Part shown: positions 10,774 to 24,011 of the stretch, piece by piece
Numbering within the stretch: position 1 is the stretch's first letter
Layout of the letters: each line of letters begins with the position of its first letter
Assembly: GCA_033439685.1 (NCBI GenBank)
Contig: JAUEDM010000006.1
Coordinates: forward strand, 2,108,001 to 2,172,000
Length of the DNA stretch: 64,000 nucleotides
Direction of reading: 5' to 3'
From: Apodospora peruviana
Lineage: Eukaryota > Ascomycota > Sordariomycetes > Sordariales > Lasiosphaeriaceae
Made by a program: the position numbers and the translations under genes
Notes under the pieces: model-generated
Database searches by the model: none
What the model saw: only the letters and a program-made list of their open reading frames with translations
What the model was told of the DNA's origin: nothing

Positions 10774-12971
10774 ATGGCTTCTGTCGCCGGGGCTGCCGCG
10801 CGGCAACCGGAAGCCATGGGAAGGCAGGACCAGACTCTCATTGTCCTTGCACGATTGATGGAAGGCGGCCAGGAGGACTTGGAAACAGCTACAGATTTAG
10901 GCCGTCTTGCCAAGCTCCTCACCGACGATGTTGACCTCGTCAAGAAGGGCGAGCCCTCCGTCACCGCCGTCATTGACGGTGACTGCGTCGACACACTGGT
11001 GTGCTATCTTGACATGCGAAATCCAGAGACCGTCCGAGGGCACGCCGCCATCTGCACATCCGCCTATCTCAAGGCTGCCGGTGACGATGGGAACAAGAAA
11101 CTCGCCGACTTCTTCCACGACCGCATTCGGAGAGGCACCTACGACGACTACATTGTCGCCTTTTGCGTCGCCGCTACCATATTCCCCATAGTCCCCGACC
11201 TCACATCCGAGATGTTTCTGACAGAGGGGTTTCTGCCGAGCCTGGGCCCGCTTATGAGGCGGAAATGGAAGAGCAGGAAAGTCGAGACAGCATGCCTCGA
11301 GATGCTCAACGCCGCATGCATGCACCAGCACTGTAGGGAAGCAGTCCAAAAGTACTGCACTGAGTGGCTGGAGGAGATCGTCGACCAGGACCCCGAAGAG
11401 GTCGTCAAGGCCATGCGGACCGATCCAGATCTACACCTACAGGAGGGCTCTATCCTGATGAGGAGACACTCGGAGCAAGTCCAGAACCTCGCAGCAGTGG
11501 TCTTGGCGAAGCTCAGGGTGAGCAACCGCACTTGCACACCTCCCTCTGATGCCATACTGGCACCACCACCTCTTGCTGATGATGTCCCAACTGACATCCA
11601 GGCTTGAAGGCAGTTCAACCCATAAAGCCACCATCGGACCTTTCTGGACCCCGGGTCGAACAGGCAACAACAAGCATAGAAGACCTTTCCAGGCTGTTCA
11701 CCAAAATGCTTTTGAAAAACCCAGAGCACGCCACTCATCCCTCCATCGAAGGTCTGGCTTACGCGACTTTACAACCCAAGATTAAAGAAGAATTATCCAA
11801 AAACAAGGAATTTCTTAAAACCCTTGTCAAGACCCTTCAGGCAGCTCCTTCCAAATCACCCGTGACCTACGGAGCACTCAGCATCCTCGTCAACCTCACC
11901 GTTTTCCAGCCTGTCCAGTCAGAGGAGGAGAAAAAGATGAACCAGCTCAAAGCTTACGCAAACGCAATGGGAAAACTACAGCCCGACCCTTTGAATGACC
12001 ATGATTATGTCATGGAGCGTTGTAAACGTGTCTTTGAAGCTGGTGTCACTCCTGTTCTCGTCACACACGGCATCCACGGTTCTTTAGCGTCCAAATCGCT
12101 AGTCATTTCCATTATATACTCCCTGTCCATGGTGCCCGCCTTCCGCGGGCAACTAGCCCAGCAAGGCGCAGTTCGCCTTCTTATTGCCGCTTGGACAGCA
12201 ATCCCCGAAACAGAGTCAAAGTCACGCCGAACCGCCGCACAGGCTCTTGCCCGCATCTTGATTTCGACGAATCCGGCTCTTGTGTTTGGCGGCACTCGTC
12301 CCATTCCCCAAAGCAACGCTATCCGCCCTTTAGCATCTATCATCACCCCAGACCCCGACGCCGAGACTCGCGATCTGCTCCCGAGTTTTGAGGCCCTCAT
12401 GGCTCTCACGAACCTAGCATCCACCGACGACAATACGCGTGACAACATCGTGCGTACGGCATGGCCTGACATCGAGAACATGCTGCTCAGTTCCAACGCC
12501 CGGGTTACAACTGCTGCCGTTGAACTGGTTTGCAATCTAGTGCAAGCCCCCACTCAGGCGATAGCCCTCTTCTGTGAGACGACACCGCCGACATACGCGC
12601 AGAACCGATTGCGCATCCTTTTAGCTCTGGCAGATGCGCATGATGTTGCAACTCGCAGCGCAGCGGGCGGGGCGCTGGCAAGTTTAACGACGTATGATGC
12701 TGTCGTGCGTGCCATTATGGCAGAGCAACGTGGTGTCGAGACTGTCTTGCGTCTGTCTCGCGAAGAAGGAGAGGATCTGAGACATAGGGGTGCGTTTATC
12801 CTTTACAACATGCTGGTGAGGGACGACCAAGAACTGGCGAAGACAGTGAGGGAGGAATTGCGAGCGGCCGGGGCAGTGGAGGTGTTGACTGGGAGTGTCA
12901 AGAAGAGCCGCTCTGCGGAAGTGGTGGAGATCACCATCCAGGCGCTCAAGGCGCTGCTGGAGGAGACATGA
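10774..12971 (+). CDS. cro1: UCS-domain myosin co-chaperone (CRO1 / She4 / UNC-45 family)
   Basis: Member of the UCS family (Podospora CRO1, yeast She4, animal UNC-45), which uses armadillo-like helical repeats to fold and stabilise myosin heads, and so supports actin organisation and cell division. Exon 1 is 10774-11517 and ends at a GTGAGC donor. The second exon is open to a stop at 12971. Reading frame demands an acceptor that leaves codon phase 0; the best is the AAG ending at 11609, about 15 nt after a CTGAC branch-point-like sequence at 11591. The AG at 11601 would put TGA in frame. The product is then about 701 residues. The first exon has the helical N-terminal repeats, and the second carries the UCS block (about residues 300-700) including TTSIEDLSRLF, GALSILVNLTVFQP, KSLVISIIYSLS and RHRGAFILYNML. 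No TPR domain is present, as usual in fungal members. Confidence 0.88.
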
Positions 12972-14283
12972 GCAGTGAGCCGTTCAGAGACTAGGCTTAT
13001 ACGTTACTCACAAACTACAAACAGGTCTTGAGGCCAGCCAATGGATGTGTGTCGGGAGATTTTTGATCGAGCGGAATTTTTTGGGGAATACATATATACC
13101 TGGCAACCATTCAACTCTGCTTGCCCGCTTGGTGGATGGGAGCACCGCCGCCAGAAACATGGGTTTCCTAGACCGCAGCGGACGGTATCTAATGTCTGTG
13201 GGGAGCCCGGCAGGAATGATACAGAGCGCTCAAGTCTTTGGGAAGTTTTGGCTCTGTTTTGACAGTCATATATGAATTTGAGACGTAGAGTCTTATTAGG
13301 AAGTTGTGGCAATTAGCGCGGGTACAACCGCGTGTGGAGATGACGGAAGTTGGTCGAGACCGGCTTGAGGGGAAGAAAGCTGGAAAGCCTGGCGTCGGAG
13401 ATGATAACATGCATGATGGTTGTACCCAAGGCGCCTAAGCCAGGTAGAAATAGAGATAGGTACCTACACATATGCACTTAACAATACTTCCCAGATATAC
13501 ATAGACTTGGTGTCATCTGTAGGTCCGTATAGGTGATGATAATGTAGGGTTGTTATTCGGGGTATTTTATGGCAATGGTAACATAACTAACTGAACTACC
13601 TTAGATGGGAAGGGGAATCAATCATCAATGTGGACTTGTACAGTATATGGTGTATGTAAAAACGAGAGTAAGAAGAGGGAAAAGAGAGCCGTGAAACTCC
13701 ATTAATTTGTATCAATCGAGACCATCCACCACCACTACTCGTCAGACGGAAAAGAGGAGGATGGGGGAATCAAGGGCGTGCCAAAAAAAAAAAAAAAAAA
13801 AAGAATAAAAAGTCGAGAATACATCAAACATGTAAATTACCACCACAAGCATAGTATAAGACAGAGAAAGCAGATAAGAAGTGTGGGTGGCCGATTTTGG
13901 GGGGATATATAGAGATAGAAAGAGAAAAGAAAAAAGCCCATCCATCAAACAGTGAACACATACACAACGAAGAGCGATAGAGAGCCAGTTAATCAACAAG
14001 CCATACCGAACAAACCACTGACAAAGAAGAGTTCGGAACCAAAAAGATTCCCAATCGACTTCTTAAACCATCAACATCCGAAAAGGGGGGATATCAAAGC
14101 CAAAAACGTCCACCATTGCCGTTATCGCCATCGCCATTCATCGTGGTAATAGTTGTTGGTATATAATAACTAGGAGGAGCAGAACCGAAAAAAATCAGAT
14201 CGTCGACAAATGAAAACTGCCGCAGTCAACAAGCACAGAAAAAAAAGAAGGATGCAAATGGATCTAGTCCTTCCGTTCTTCCC
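12972..14283. other. Convergent intergenic region with poly-A tract
   Basis: About 1.3 kb between the 3' ends of cro1 and the kinesin gene. It contains the palindrome TAGGTACCTA (13457-13466), a run of 20 A residues (13783-13802) and generally purine-rich DNA. No supported gene. Confidence 0.6.
13783..13802. repeat. Poly-A homopolymer tract
   Basis: Twenty consecutive A residues in the convergent cro1/kinesin intergenic space. On the minus strand it is a T run and could lie in the kinesin 3' flank. Homopolymer length is prone to sequencing error. Confidence 0.85.
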
Positions 14284-17200
14284 CTAGAAGCAGTTGAGGC
14301 TGCCCTTCTTCTTCTTCTTCGAAATAGTATTCATGCGCTCCTCCAGGTGTGCGCGCGCCACCTCTGCGTCCCGGCGCTTCTTGCGCTCCTCCTCCACCTG
14401 CTGCAGGCTCCACCGATTATCCTGCTGCGGCTTTTCCTTGAGCTCCTTCAGCTCCGACTCGAGCTCGGTTGCGCGCCGGCGCCACGCGTCGCAATCGGTC
14501 TTCATCTTATTCTGCTGCCTCTCAAGGTCGGTCAGCGCCTCCTCGAGCGTCGCGGTGAGCTGCTTCTCCGCCATCAGGTGCTTCTCGATCAGCTTGATGC
14601 GCGCCTCGTGGTCCTCCTGGAGATGCGACGCGGCACCAATGTCCTTGCTGGCCGGGCGGGGTGTCGGCGAGGTCGGCGGGCCGTTGCTACTGCCATTGGC
14701 TCCCGAGCTTCCATGCGGCAGCGGCGGGAGAGGAATAGCCGGCGGCGGCGAGGGCAGAGACACGACGGAGGCGCTCTTGCGGAGATGCGAGTTGATTGAG
14801 TTGGACCGCTGCGGGCTGTCAGCCGAGACCAGTCCGTCATACTTCGCCTATTTTGAGACAAGAGTTGTTAGTACTGAGCAGTTGAAATTAAAGCCTTTTC
14901 TTTCTCAACATACCTGAAGAGCAGCATATTCCTCCTTGATGGTATCCAGGTCTGACTGCAGCCTGATCTTAGAGGCGTTCAGCTCCTCGAGCTGGGCGTT
15001 CCGTTCCGTCTGCAGCGTGGACAGCCGGTTGTTGGTGATCTGAGCTTGGTCAAAGTTGTTTTGGAGCTGGTCCTCGAGCTCCTCAACCAGTCGAGAGTTC
15101 TTCTTGTTCTTGGTCTCGAGATCAGCCATCTTCTTCTTGACCAGCGCCATTTGCTCCTTGACAGGAACCGCGTTCTTGGCCTTCTCGGCGTCGGCGGCAA
15201 GTAGCTCTGCCAACGTGGCCTTGACCGTTTCAAGCTCACGCATTACGGTGTCGTTGATGCCGGATAGGTCTACGACATGGCGCTCAAGCTCCATCCTCTT
15301 GTTTTGCTCCTGGCTGAGGGCGTTCTGGTCCGCAATGAGGTCCTCGATGCGCTCCGAAACCTTCTCGACGCTGACGTCCAAGCCCAGGGCAAAGGCTACC
15401 TGGGTGGCAACCTTCATGAGATCCTCACGAGCCTCGGTGAGGTCACCTTCCAGTACCTTGACTTGGCTGGCATAGTCGGATTTGAGAGTTGCAATCTGCT
15501 TCTCATAGTCATGCTTGTAAGAGGTACGCACTTCTTCGAGGTCCCTGGCGTGCTTTGACTCGAGTTCCTGAAGGCTCTCCTGGTGAGCCTTGACAGTCTG
15601 CTCGTGCTCGGCAAGTTGGTCCTCAAGTTTCGAGACGAGTTGCTTGTGCGTTTTAACCTCAGCACTGGCAGCGTCGCGCTCCCTGGTGGCGACGTCGAGG
15701 ATAACCTTGGTAGCAGCGTGCTGCTCCTCAGCTTGGGCGACCTTGGCGGTGCTGGTATTGACGATTGACTTGTACTCGTCGATCTCACTTCTCAAGAAAT
15801 CCACCAATTTCTGGTGCTTGATCTGGAGCTCCTTGGCCTGCTCATCCTCCTCGGGCTTCTTCTGCTCCACCTCGCTGAGCTGCGCGGTGAAGGTGGCGAC
15901 CTGGCCCTCCAGCTCTCCAATCGTCTTCTTCATCTGTTCTTCCGCAGCCTGCATGCTCTCAACGGCCGTTTTGTGCTTGGCTTCCCAGCTTCCCAGCTCC
16001 ACCTGAAGTTCCGCTATCCTCTTTTCTTGAGCCTCGGGTTGTTCTGCCGAGTCCTCCACAGATTCGTTAACGCCATTCGCATGTCTTTCCGAAGGCGTGG
16101 CGGCGGCGGCCTGCTTAAGTGATTGGTGAAGCTCGGCGACTTGGGCCTCTAACTCCTGCTCCCGGACCGCATGGACTTGTTGCATCTCCTGGATCTGCTT
16201 CTCGCTCTTTTCAAGCTGCTCTCGTAGGTTTGAAACAACTGCCATGTCCATCGGAGACGCCTTCAAGCTGTGTCGTTCTCGAGTAAGTCCGGAAATAATC
16301 GCCATCTTCGTTTCCATCTCCTTCTTAGTTGATGCTACGTCTGCTTCAAGTTCCTGAATACGTTCAGACCGAGCATGGAGCTCGTGCATGGCGGCGTTCA
16401 AATTGAGTTCGAAATTCTGCATCACATCCGGCTGGCCCTCAAAGTTTTCCGCAGCGATGTTTCGAAGGGAAGCGAAAGATCGGTGGGCGCGGTCGATGAT
16501 CATGACGTTCTGGCTTGACTTGCGGCGGATCACAGGAGTGCTCGTTTTTGGTGATGAAGCCTCGCTGTTCGCAGCCTGAGCTTTGGCGACCTCCGTTTTG
16601 AGTTCCTCTACCATGTCGAGTGCTTCTTGGTGTGCTTCTTCCAGCTGAGCGTACCGCTGAGCGAGTTCCCTCTCAGCGGACTCCTTCTCCGCGGCAATTG
16701 CCTTCAACTTCTCAACCTCCGAGGCCAACAAATCGCCTTGTTCGTGGTCTTCCTCCGAAGACAGTTGTGCCTCGGATTTGGGCACTGCGGTTTCCGCATC
16801 TGAAGACTCGTGTACAGTGGTCGGCGACTCCATAGCAGACGACAACTCGGACGAGAGCGAGCGTGCTGATGACAAGTGCGTGCCATCCTTTGTCTCGTTG
16901 GACCTTGCGTCGGACAGGAACGAGGGCGGCCTCGTTTGTGTGGGTGATAGAACCGACAGCATAGAGTCGCGCTGCCTGTTGGGATGTCTTGCCTCATCAA
17001 CCGCGTCTTGGAGTTCTGCGAGGGCTCGCAGGGCCTCCTGGTACTTCTGGTGTAGCATGCCATACTCGTTGACGGTGCTCTCGTGCTCGACGCGCAAATC
17101 AACGAGCTCCTGGGTAACAGACTCTAGCTTGTCTGCGACAAATTTGGACTGTGCCGGACTTGTTGGATAGTCGGCGGCGTCGTTCCTCTCTCCCAGGTAG

Positions 17201-19815
17201 GCTTGAGATGCCTTGGGGGTTGCTTCTCGAGCGGGTTTCAGCTCCTCATCAGCCACCGCTTCGGAGGTTTCCTCCGGAATATCCTCCTCGCTGCTTTCAG
17301 GGATGGCATCCTCCATATTGCTATGGCGACTGAGCAAACTCTGGCTACGCGAGTGATCCGCAAGGTTCCGGCTAGCGGTCCGTCGGTGGCCCGCACCATT
17401 GCTCAGTTCGGGCTCGGCCTCCGGAATTGGAGCATCTTGTTGAATGTGATCGAGTTCATACAGAAGCGAGTCCAGTTTGCCGAGACTACGTTGTCGCTCA
17501 ACTACCTGCTCTAGCCGGTCAATCTCGCGCTGCATCAACTCTGCATCTTGGTCAGCTTCGGCGAGGCGCTCCTCCAGCGTCGAGATATAATCCTCGCATG
17601 AGGCTTCGTTCTCGCGCACCCGCGCAATCTCCTTGCGCAGCTCTAGGATGATAGTCGCATTTTTCTCTTCGCCCGAGGTGTGCCCGTCCAGCTTGGCCTC
17701 GAGGTCATGGAGATAATTCTCGGTGCTCGCCTCGCGATCCATCAGTTTCTGCAGTCTGGCCTGGAGCTGCGTGTTGATGGTCTCGGTGTAGGCGCACTTA
17801 GTTTCTTTCTCCAGCAGTGACGTCTCGGTGTTTGACAGGGACGCACGGGTGTTTGCGAGCGAGTGCTCCAGCGATTGGATAGTCTTCTCGTACTCCAAAA
17901 CAACCTGCTCCACGGCCTGTGCAAAACTGTTGGAACGATTTAACCGCTCCGTCGCGCTGTCTCCCATAGCGCCCTCGTGCGAGTCATTTTCGGCCAGCTC
18001 GTTGTCCCGGGCCTTGGCCATCTCGGCTATCAGCTTTGCATGCCGCTGGGACAGGGCCGTGTAATTTTCCTGGGTATCCAGCAGCTGGTTCTGGAGCTCA
18101 ACTTCCCGCTCATTCTGCCGCTCGGACCTCTCGCCCGCCGCAAGGATTCGTCGCTCACCCCCGCCCCGTTCTGCGCTCCGGATCTGCTCACGCAAGAATG
18201 CAACCTCGGCTTTCAGGCGGTCGATGATGGCCTGTTTGTCGCCCTCCTCAACCTGCTGGATCCGGGGTTTGCTCTGGATGGCTCGGGCCCTCTGCGCATA
18301 TTGCACCGTATTGAGCGTCTCGCTGAGATGGAACTCGGCCGGTGTCACGCACGCAATCATATATGTGATCGCATTCCCACCGAGCGAATCCTGGAGCAGC
18401 CGGGTAAGCTTCGAGTCTCGATACGACACGTGGGACCCGGGTTGACGTGAAGACAGCTGCGAGATGACCTTGCCCAGCGCGGCCAATCCCGCGTTGATCG
18501 AAATGCCCTCCTTAGCCCGCTCGCCCTGGGCGCCGGTATTCTTGAGACGCTCGCTGCCGGCTAAATCGACAAAGTGCATTTTGCTGTCGGTAGTGACCCA
18601 TGTTTCCGAACCTGTCATGGCCTCCAAGGGTACCGAAAATCGTTTTTCAGCCCCCTGCGGCGCCTTGCTCTTCCGCTGAACCAGATTTAAACTAAAGACG
18701 GCATGAGAGCGCGACGACCTTGCATTTATTGCCGTAGCGTCTGTTTGTCGAAGCGTGGACCCCTGGTTTAATGCATTCATCAGATCCTCCACCGAGTTGA
18801 TCTCAACCTGTCGCAAACCGGTGAGAATGATATTTCCCTTGACATCTTCGCGGATTGTAACGGTACCGCGCTCACCAGCTGGTACGTTCTCTGGAATTAA
18901 TAGGTCTCGAAGCTGCTCGTTGTAAATCTCGACATATGTTGCTCGCAGGGTCCAGTTCTTTTCGGCACGGGAGAGATTCGCGGCTTGCGCCGAGTACCGC
19001 GCCGGAGCACGAAGTTGTGACATGGAGCTCCGGTTCGGGTTTCCTTTGGGACCTTCGAGCTTCTCAAAAAGTGCATTCGCAGCACGTGGGATAACACCTA
19101 GATGTTGATGGTCAGCAACAACCGCCTTCCACCAAGCGGGGGCCGACTCAGACAGCCAAATGGCGCACTCACCCATAATGTCCAAATCCTCCTGCTCTGC
19201 TGGGCCAGATGTGCCCATCGTGTATGACTTGCCAGCGCCTGACTGGCCATAGGCGAGGAGGGAGACATTGTATCCTTGTGTGAAGGCGTTGACGCAGTCG
19301 CTAAGGTATTCCCATACGCCCTCCTGGTCAATATCGGGCGAGAAGACTCGGTCGAAGACGAAAAGCTTGCGTCCTTGCGGTGAATCGATCGCCAGGCTTG
19401 TTGCAGATTGACACTGGACCATAGACCGCTGGAAACGTTGTGGGATGAGGTCGAAGCCTGGATCGGTAGATTTAAGGGGCGGGCGGACGCGAACGGCTGT
19501 AAGAAAGAGAAATCATTGTTAGTACCCGGGAGTCCACGTTGTAATTGCGCGTGGGGTGACACGCGAGAGACCGGACCGAGGCGCGACAGCGCGTGGGTGT
19601 TCATTTTCGAGACGCGTGCGGGAGGGATGCATGGACAATGCAGCAAACTCACCAACTTTGACCGATGTCTTTCCATCTTCATCGGATGCTCTGCTTCCAC
19701 CACCGGCCTTGCTGGTCATGCTCAGCCGGCTATTGCTTCGCGGCGCCGGTCGGACCATGGCGCTCATAGGCCGTTGCGGCAGTGTCCCCGGCGATGATGG
19801 TGGTGAACCCGCCAT
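14284..19815 (-). CDS. N-terminal-motor kinesin, probably kinesin-4 (KIF4-type)
   Basis: Plus-end-type microtubule motor with a very long coiled-coil stalk. Four exons close in frame to 1744 residues: 19653-19815, 19173-19496, 14914-19097 and 14284-14847. After a Ser/Pro-rich head, the motor (about residues 55-435) starts VAVRVRPPLK. It has the P-loop GQSGAGKSYTMG (from residue 138), switch I NARSSRSHAVF, and switch II DLAGSERLKNTGAQG followed by INAGLAALGKVI. The neck is LNTVQYAQRARAIQSKP, close to KIF4-type necks. The stalk is nearly continuous heptads with acidic breaks at about residues 690-830, and the tail ends in a Lys-rich stretch and LNCF. The P-loop has Ser where most kinesins have Thr. 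Class is inferred from the N-terminal motor and neck; it could be another long-stalk kinesin. Intron 2 (19098-19172) is discussed in findings. Confidence 0.9.
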
Positions 19816-22800
19816 TTCGGGAATCACTGGGCGGGAAGCGCCTATTTAGTACCTCTCTGGGTATAATGAGCAATAGGACCTCCTGTTTCCCGTACCTTGC
19901 GGCCGCGTGCACCAACGACCTGGGACGGCCCACTTGCGTCAGATTCGTCTCCACGCTGGCGACGAACCACTGGCTAGGGTGCCGGCTCCTCTCTCGCTCG
20001 TTCTCTGCACACCACACTCGCACGACACACACGCAACCCGACACCACTGGGCAGCCAATGCGCTGCGCTGAGCGACAGGGCGAATAATGCGAATGGGGCG
20101 GTCGAATGACGGCACAGCGGGCGCAGCCTATTGTCGACGCGGCGGCGGGTATGTGCTGGAACTGGTGTCCAGGCTTTTTCGCTAGGTGCTGTTGTTGACA
20201 GCGCGAAGCTGGTTCGCTGGGTGTAATTCGGTGTGTTTAGCCCCGCGACGGAGGGTTTATGCTTCGGCTCCCACAGGTGTCATCTGGGAATACAACTTTC
20301 CAGAAAACGAAGAATTTCCTGTCTTGGGCCGGCGGGTATTTTTGGGGGAAAATGGCTCGGGCTGGACTGGCGTTTGGGAGAGCCCTTGTTTATTTGATCT
20401 GAACAAGTGTTAAGGTGGACCAGGGTGCGGGCGTGCTTGGAAATTGGCAAACGCGTCCCCTGAATGAGAAGCCGGCGCTGGAACTGGCGACTGGCCGGGC
20501 TGGCGGGCTGCTGATTGGGATTCCGATATTGAGATCCCTGGCGCTTCCCAATAAAGTTATAAAGCTGGGGCACGCAAACTTGAGGCAGCTGGGCTTGCAC
20601 TTTTCACTTGTCACTTCTCGATTGTTGCGACTGGTCCAACCTGGGCTTGGTTCCCGGTTTTAGGTGAGCGAGACAGCTTCCCGTCGTCTACGAGGTGACG
20701 GCAAAAGGGGGCGAAAAGCAGAAGAAAAAAAGTCAAACGTCAAACGCTGCAGCTAATGGTCAACGAAGCACAAGGAAGACCAGAAAAAAAACAACTGCGG
20801 ATATCATAGACAACAGGGTCGGCGGAGCTGCGCTAGGACTGTGAGGGAAACAACTGAAGAAAAGGTCGATCGCTAATACTTTGGTAGTAAGCGTCAGTCC
20901 TTGGACACAACAAGAGGCCGAGCTAAAGGAGGATTAACTCCACATGCCGCATTCACGAACATGTGTGTGTGTCAGTGCCAACTGCAAAGCATGAATTGGG
21001 ACGGATGTGCCTGTGATGCAAGCACGGAAGTATGTAGAAAGCATCTCTCTTCAGAGCATCTCTCCTTTTTGCAGGAGGATACGTTCCCAATTGGGCTAGC
21101 AACCGGCCCTAGCCTTCAAGACGTCAACTGCGGTACCCTCCAAAAAGTCCACGTTCAAGTGTACTCTGCTATGGACTGCTTATCAATTATAGCAGTCCGC
21201 AACAGGCACAAAAGACCCACGGAATTGGAAGTTCAGGGGGGAGGGATTTCGATGAAGCTCCCACTTTGGGGTTGTTAAGATGTTTGCGTGGGATTTGTGT
21301 GCTCAGGGGTGCATGGTCGAAGTCGAATGGACAGACGAACTGCCTAGTGGCATCAGGCTCCACCACTCGACATCAGTTGAACCTGTTGCTATCTGCACTG
21401 CTGCAGGCACAACACCACCCGCAAGGAACCTCACCGCCGGTCGTCCAATGAGCGGACGAGCTACTTGTTATTAGTGTGCGCGACATCGACCCTGAAAAAA
21501 AAATCCAATTCAATGGTGCCGCCCCCCTTTTTCTTTTATTACACCTAAAACCGCTATCCGATATCAGATAATCCGAGTTGGTGGTGACGAGGGCAAGAGT
21601 TAGGGTTTCCATTCGGTTTTCAAAACGAGACGGCCAGGCAGGGAATCGCTCTTGGCTCTTGCGGCGTTGAAGAAAAGGAGTTTGGGCGCCGGCGGCCGGC
21701 CATGCAGGTGTCTCGAAACAGTCAAACGGTGAGTGGGTGCTTCAGTTCCATTTCCCCACTCCAAAGAATCAAAAAAAGTCAATTGCCACTGCAAGATGCA
21801 ATCAACGCGCGGGAGTTTGGATGGCGCCAGCTGGGCCGTTCCGCTTTGGTCGTTTGACTTGCCGTAGCTTTTTCTACGGTATCATTAAAAAAGAGGAGAG
21901 ATGCTCCGTTCAGCCATCCAGCTTTCCGCCGGCGTCGTCCTCGGCTTCCCGGCTCCACCTAGTTCTAGTGCTTGAAATAGCCCTCATGGGCCCCGGTTTC
22001 AGCGCCCATTGTTGCTCCGGGAAGGTCCGTCCCCCGCACTCTTATATTATTTGAGTTGGCGGCCGGCCGTGGTCCAGAACACTGCTAAAACTACGGGACA
22101 GAATACCTGGCAGGTACCTACCTAAGGTCGTTGATACGCGGGTTGAGATATCGACTGTTTGCTTGCGCTCCTTTGATACCTACCTCCTTCGCCGTCTTCA
22201 TGCCGACGTATATGCAGTTGAGCTGCATATGCGGAACTTACGGGTCTCCTCGATAGGTCCATGGCAAAAAAGTTCCGATCCGAATTTACAGGACCTCTGG
22301 CCGCCTTACAAGATCTCTCTTGAGCACCGCCCGCCAGCCCGTACTCGAGATGCGTTCTCGAACCTCCGAATTGCGGGGAAAGACATTATCAGCCGATCAA
22401 GACCGTCCATGGGTGCCTGTCGAAACGGAGTGATAGGCGGGACCAGAGTTTGGAAATGTCCGGAGTTGCCTCGGACCAGCTGCCCAGTCCGCGATTGCAG
22501 TCTTTGGGGAGATGCACGCCATGACCCCCATGCCAACTATTTCCAACCTGCGTCCTATGTATGATGCATGAAGAAGGCTCCTTTGCTTTTGGTCCCTCGA
22601 TCAGGCCGCCTTGAAATCCTCCGGGGGGGATGCTGTGGATCCCGGGGGTTGAGGCATCCTGAGACCAGAAGTCGAGCAACATGTGGCATACGTGCTTCGC
22701 GGTAATAAACCGCTCTCTCGAATATAGGTATTCGCAGTAACACATCACACACCCAAACATCCTCCTTGTTGGGTTCGGTAGGTAACCTGCGAGGGAAACC

Positions 22801-23995
22801 CATGATCTACGGAGGTGTTCACGTTCTTGATGCACGGCTGACTGCAGCAAGGCATAATGGACTGCGGGCGAAAAGATCTCGTAACCTGCAAAAGTGTTCC
22901 GCAGGGTGTGCAGACTTAACCTATCCATGTTTTTCAGAGGAATGCCTCTCTGTGCCAAACAGACGGTGAAGATACATGACATCTTCTGATACCTGTATGG
23001 TGTAGCGCACCTGGACTCATCTCACCCACCAAAGACAGCCTAACTCTTGATAAAGGGATGAAACATCTTGGAGAGGAATCTGGGTTTCCCCATTTCCAAT
23101 ATCGATTGCCTCTTCCCGGTCCCATTCTCATCCTCCATCGCCATCCCCTTCACCCAAAGGCACCGTGGCACGGACCCGTCGCATAGGGCATATCGAGCTT
23201 CCCAAAAAGGGTGCGTTTGCAACTCTTCACAGTTCAGACTCTTGAAAGCCCACCACTCACTTTGTCCTCGTATCCTTGTCCTCAACCGTGCGCGCCCGAC
23301 TGGCCAATCCACGGCCATGTCGTTCACACATCACGATGTAAAATGGTCTGATCGGTGCGGACCCTTCCAACCAGCCACGTGCGGATAGGTTCCCCGAGAG
23401 AACAGAGCAAGCAAGAAGAGAGAAACATTTCCGGAGCGGCCGGCCCATCATTGGTAGGCACTGGTCTTCATTTGAGTGGCAGGTTTAGGTTCCATTTTGA
23501 GTTTGCGCCATCTCTGATGAGTGTCATGGATTCTCAGATGAGGATCGTCTAAACGCTCCAAACAGAGCGATGCCAAATGCCAGGTACCCATGACCTGAAA
23601 CGGGACCTTGAACTCGGCCCGCGGCGTGACATGGGCGTGGATTGCTGCTCCACGGAGCGGGATGTGGCTTGAGAGCGTCCCATTCCCCTACTCAATACGG
23701 ATATCAGGTGCGGCGTTTGATTGAAGTTCACGTGAGTCGTGTTTGGTTCGCGCCTTCCGTCGCGTCAACTCAGAACACAGTTCAATGTCGCCATTGTCGC
23801 ACAATCCATGCAAGTCGACAACTGGCAACCGGCAATCGCCATCTTTTCTGCAATTGAGTTGTCCGCTTCACGGACACGCGATATCACGCCAATTCCTCCA
23901 GATATGCCACGTAATCTCCGGAGCCGAGAAGCTGTATTCCTTGCCCTGCCATCCTTACATCAGATCACCACCACGGATACCGGTAGTATACGACG
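19816..23995. other. Wide divergent intergenic region kinesin / eme1
   Basis: About 4.2 kb without a supported gene. It includes the kinesin promoter (about 19816-20900) and the eme1 leader with upstream ATGs (23743-24011). A KpnI-type palindrome AGGTACCT lies at 22112-22119. The longest open frame starting with ATG (minus, 22389-22982, 197 codons) overlaps an antisense frame, has no family features and is not called as a gene. Confidence 0.55.
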
Positions 23996-24011
23996 ATGCC
24001 GGCTGAGGTGA
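23808..24011 (+). promoter_or_regulatory. Upstream ORF overlapping the eme1 start codon
   Basis: One reading frame with ATGs at 23808 and 23904 runs to a stop ending at 24011, out of frame with eme1 and past its ATG at 23996. A second upstream frame, with an ATG at 23784, also ends just inside the coding region (24006). If transcription starts upstream of about 23900, these would divert scanning ribosomes from the main start. Whether they are in the mRNA is unknown. Confidence 0.35.

Noticed and set aside
22389..22982. 197-codon minus-strand ORF in the kinesin/eme1 gap
   Set aside because: It starts with ATG, but has no domain or signal features, overlaps a 133-codon antisense frame, and one such frame is expected by chance in 64 kb.
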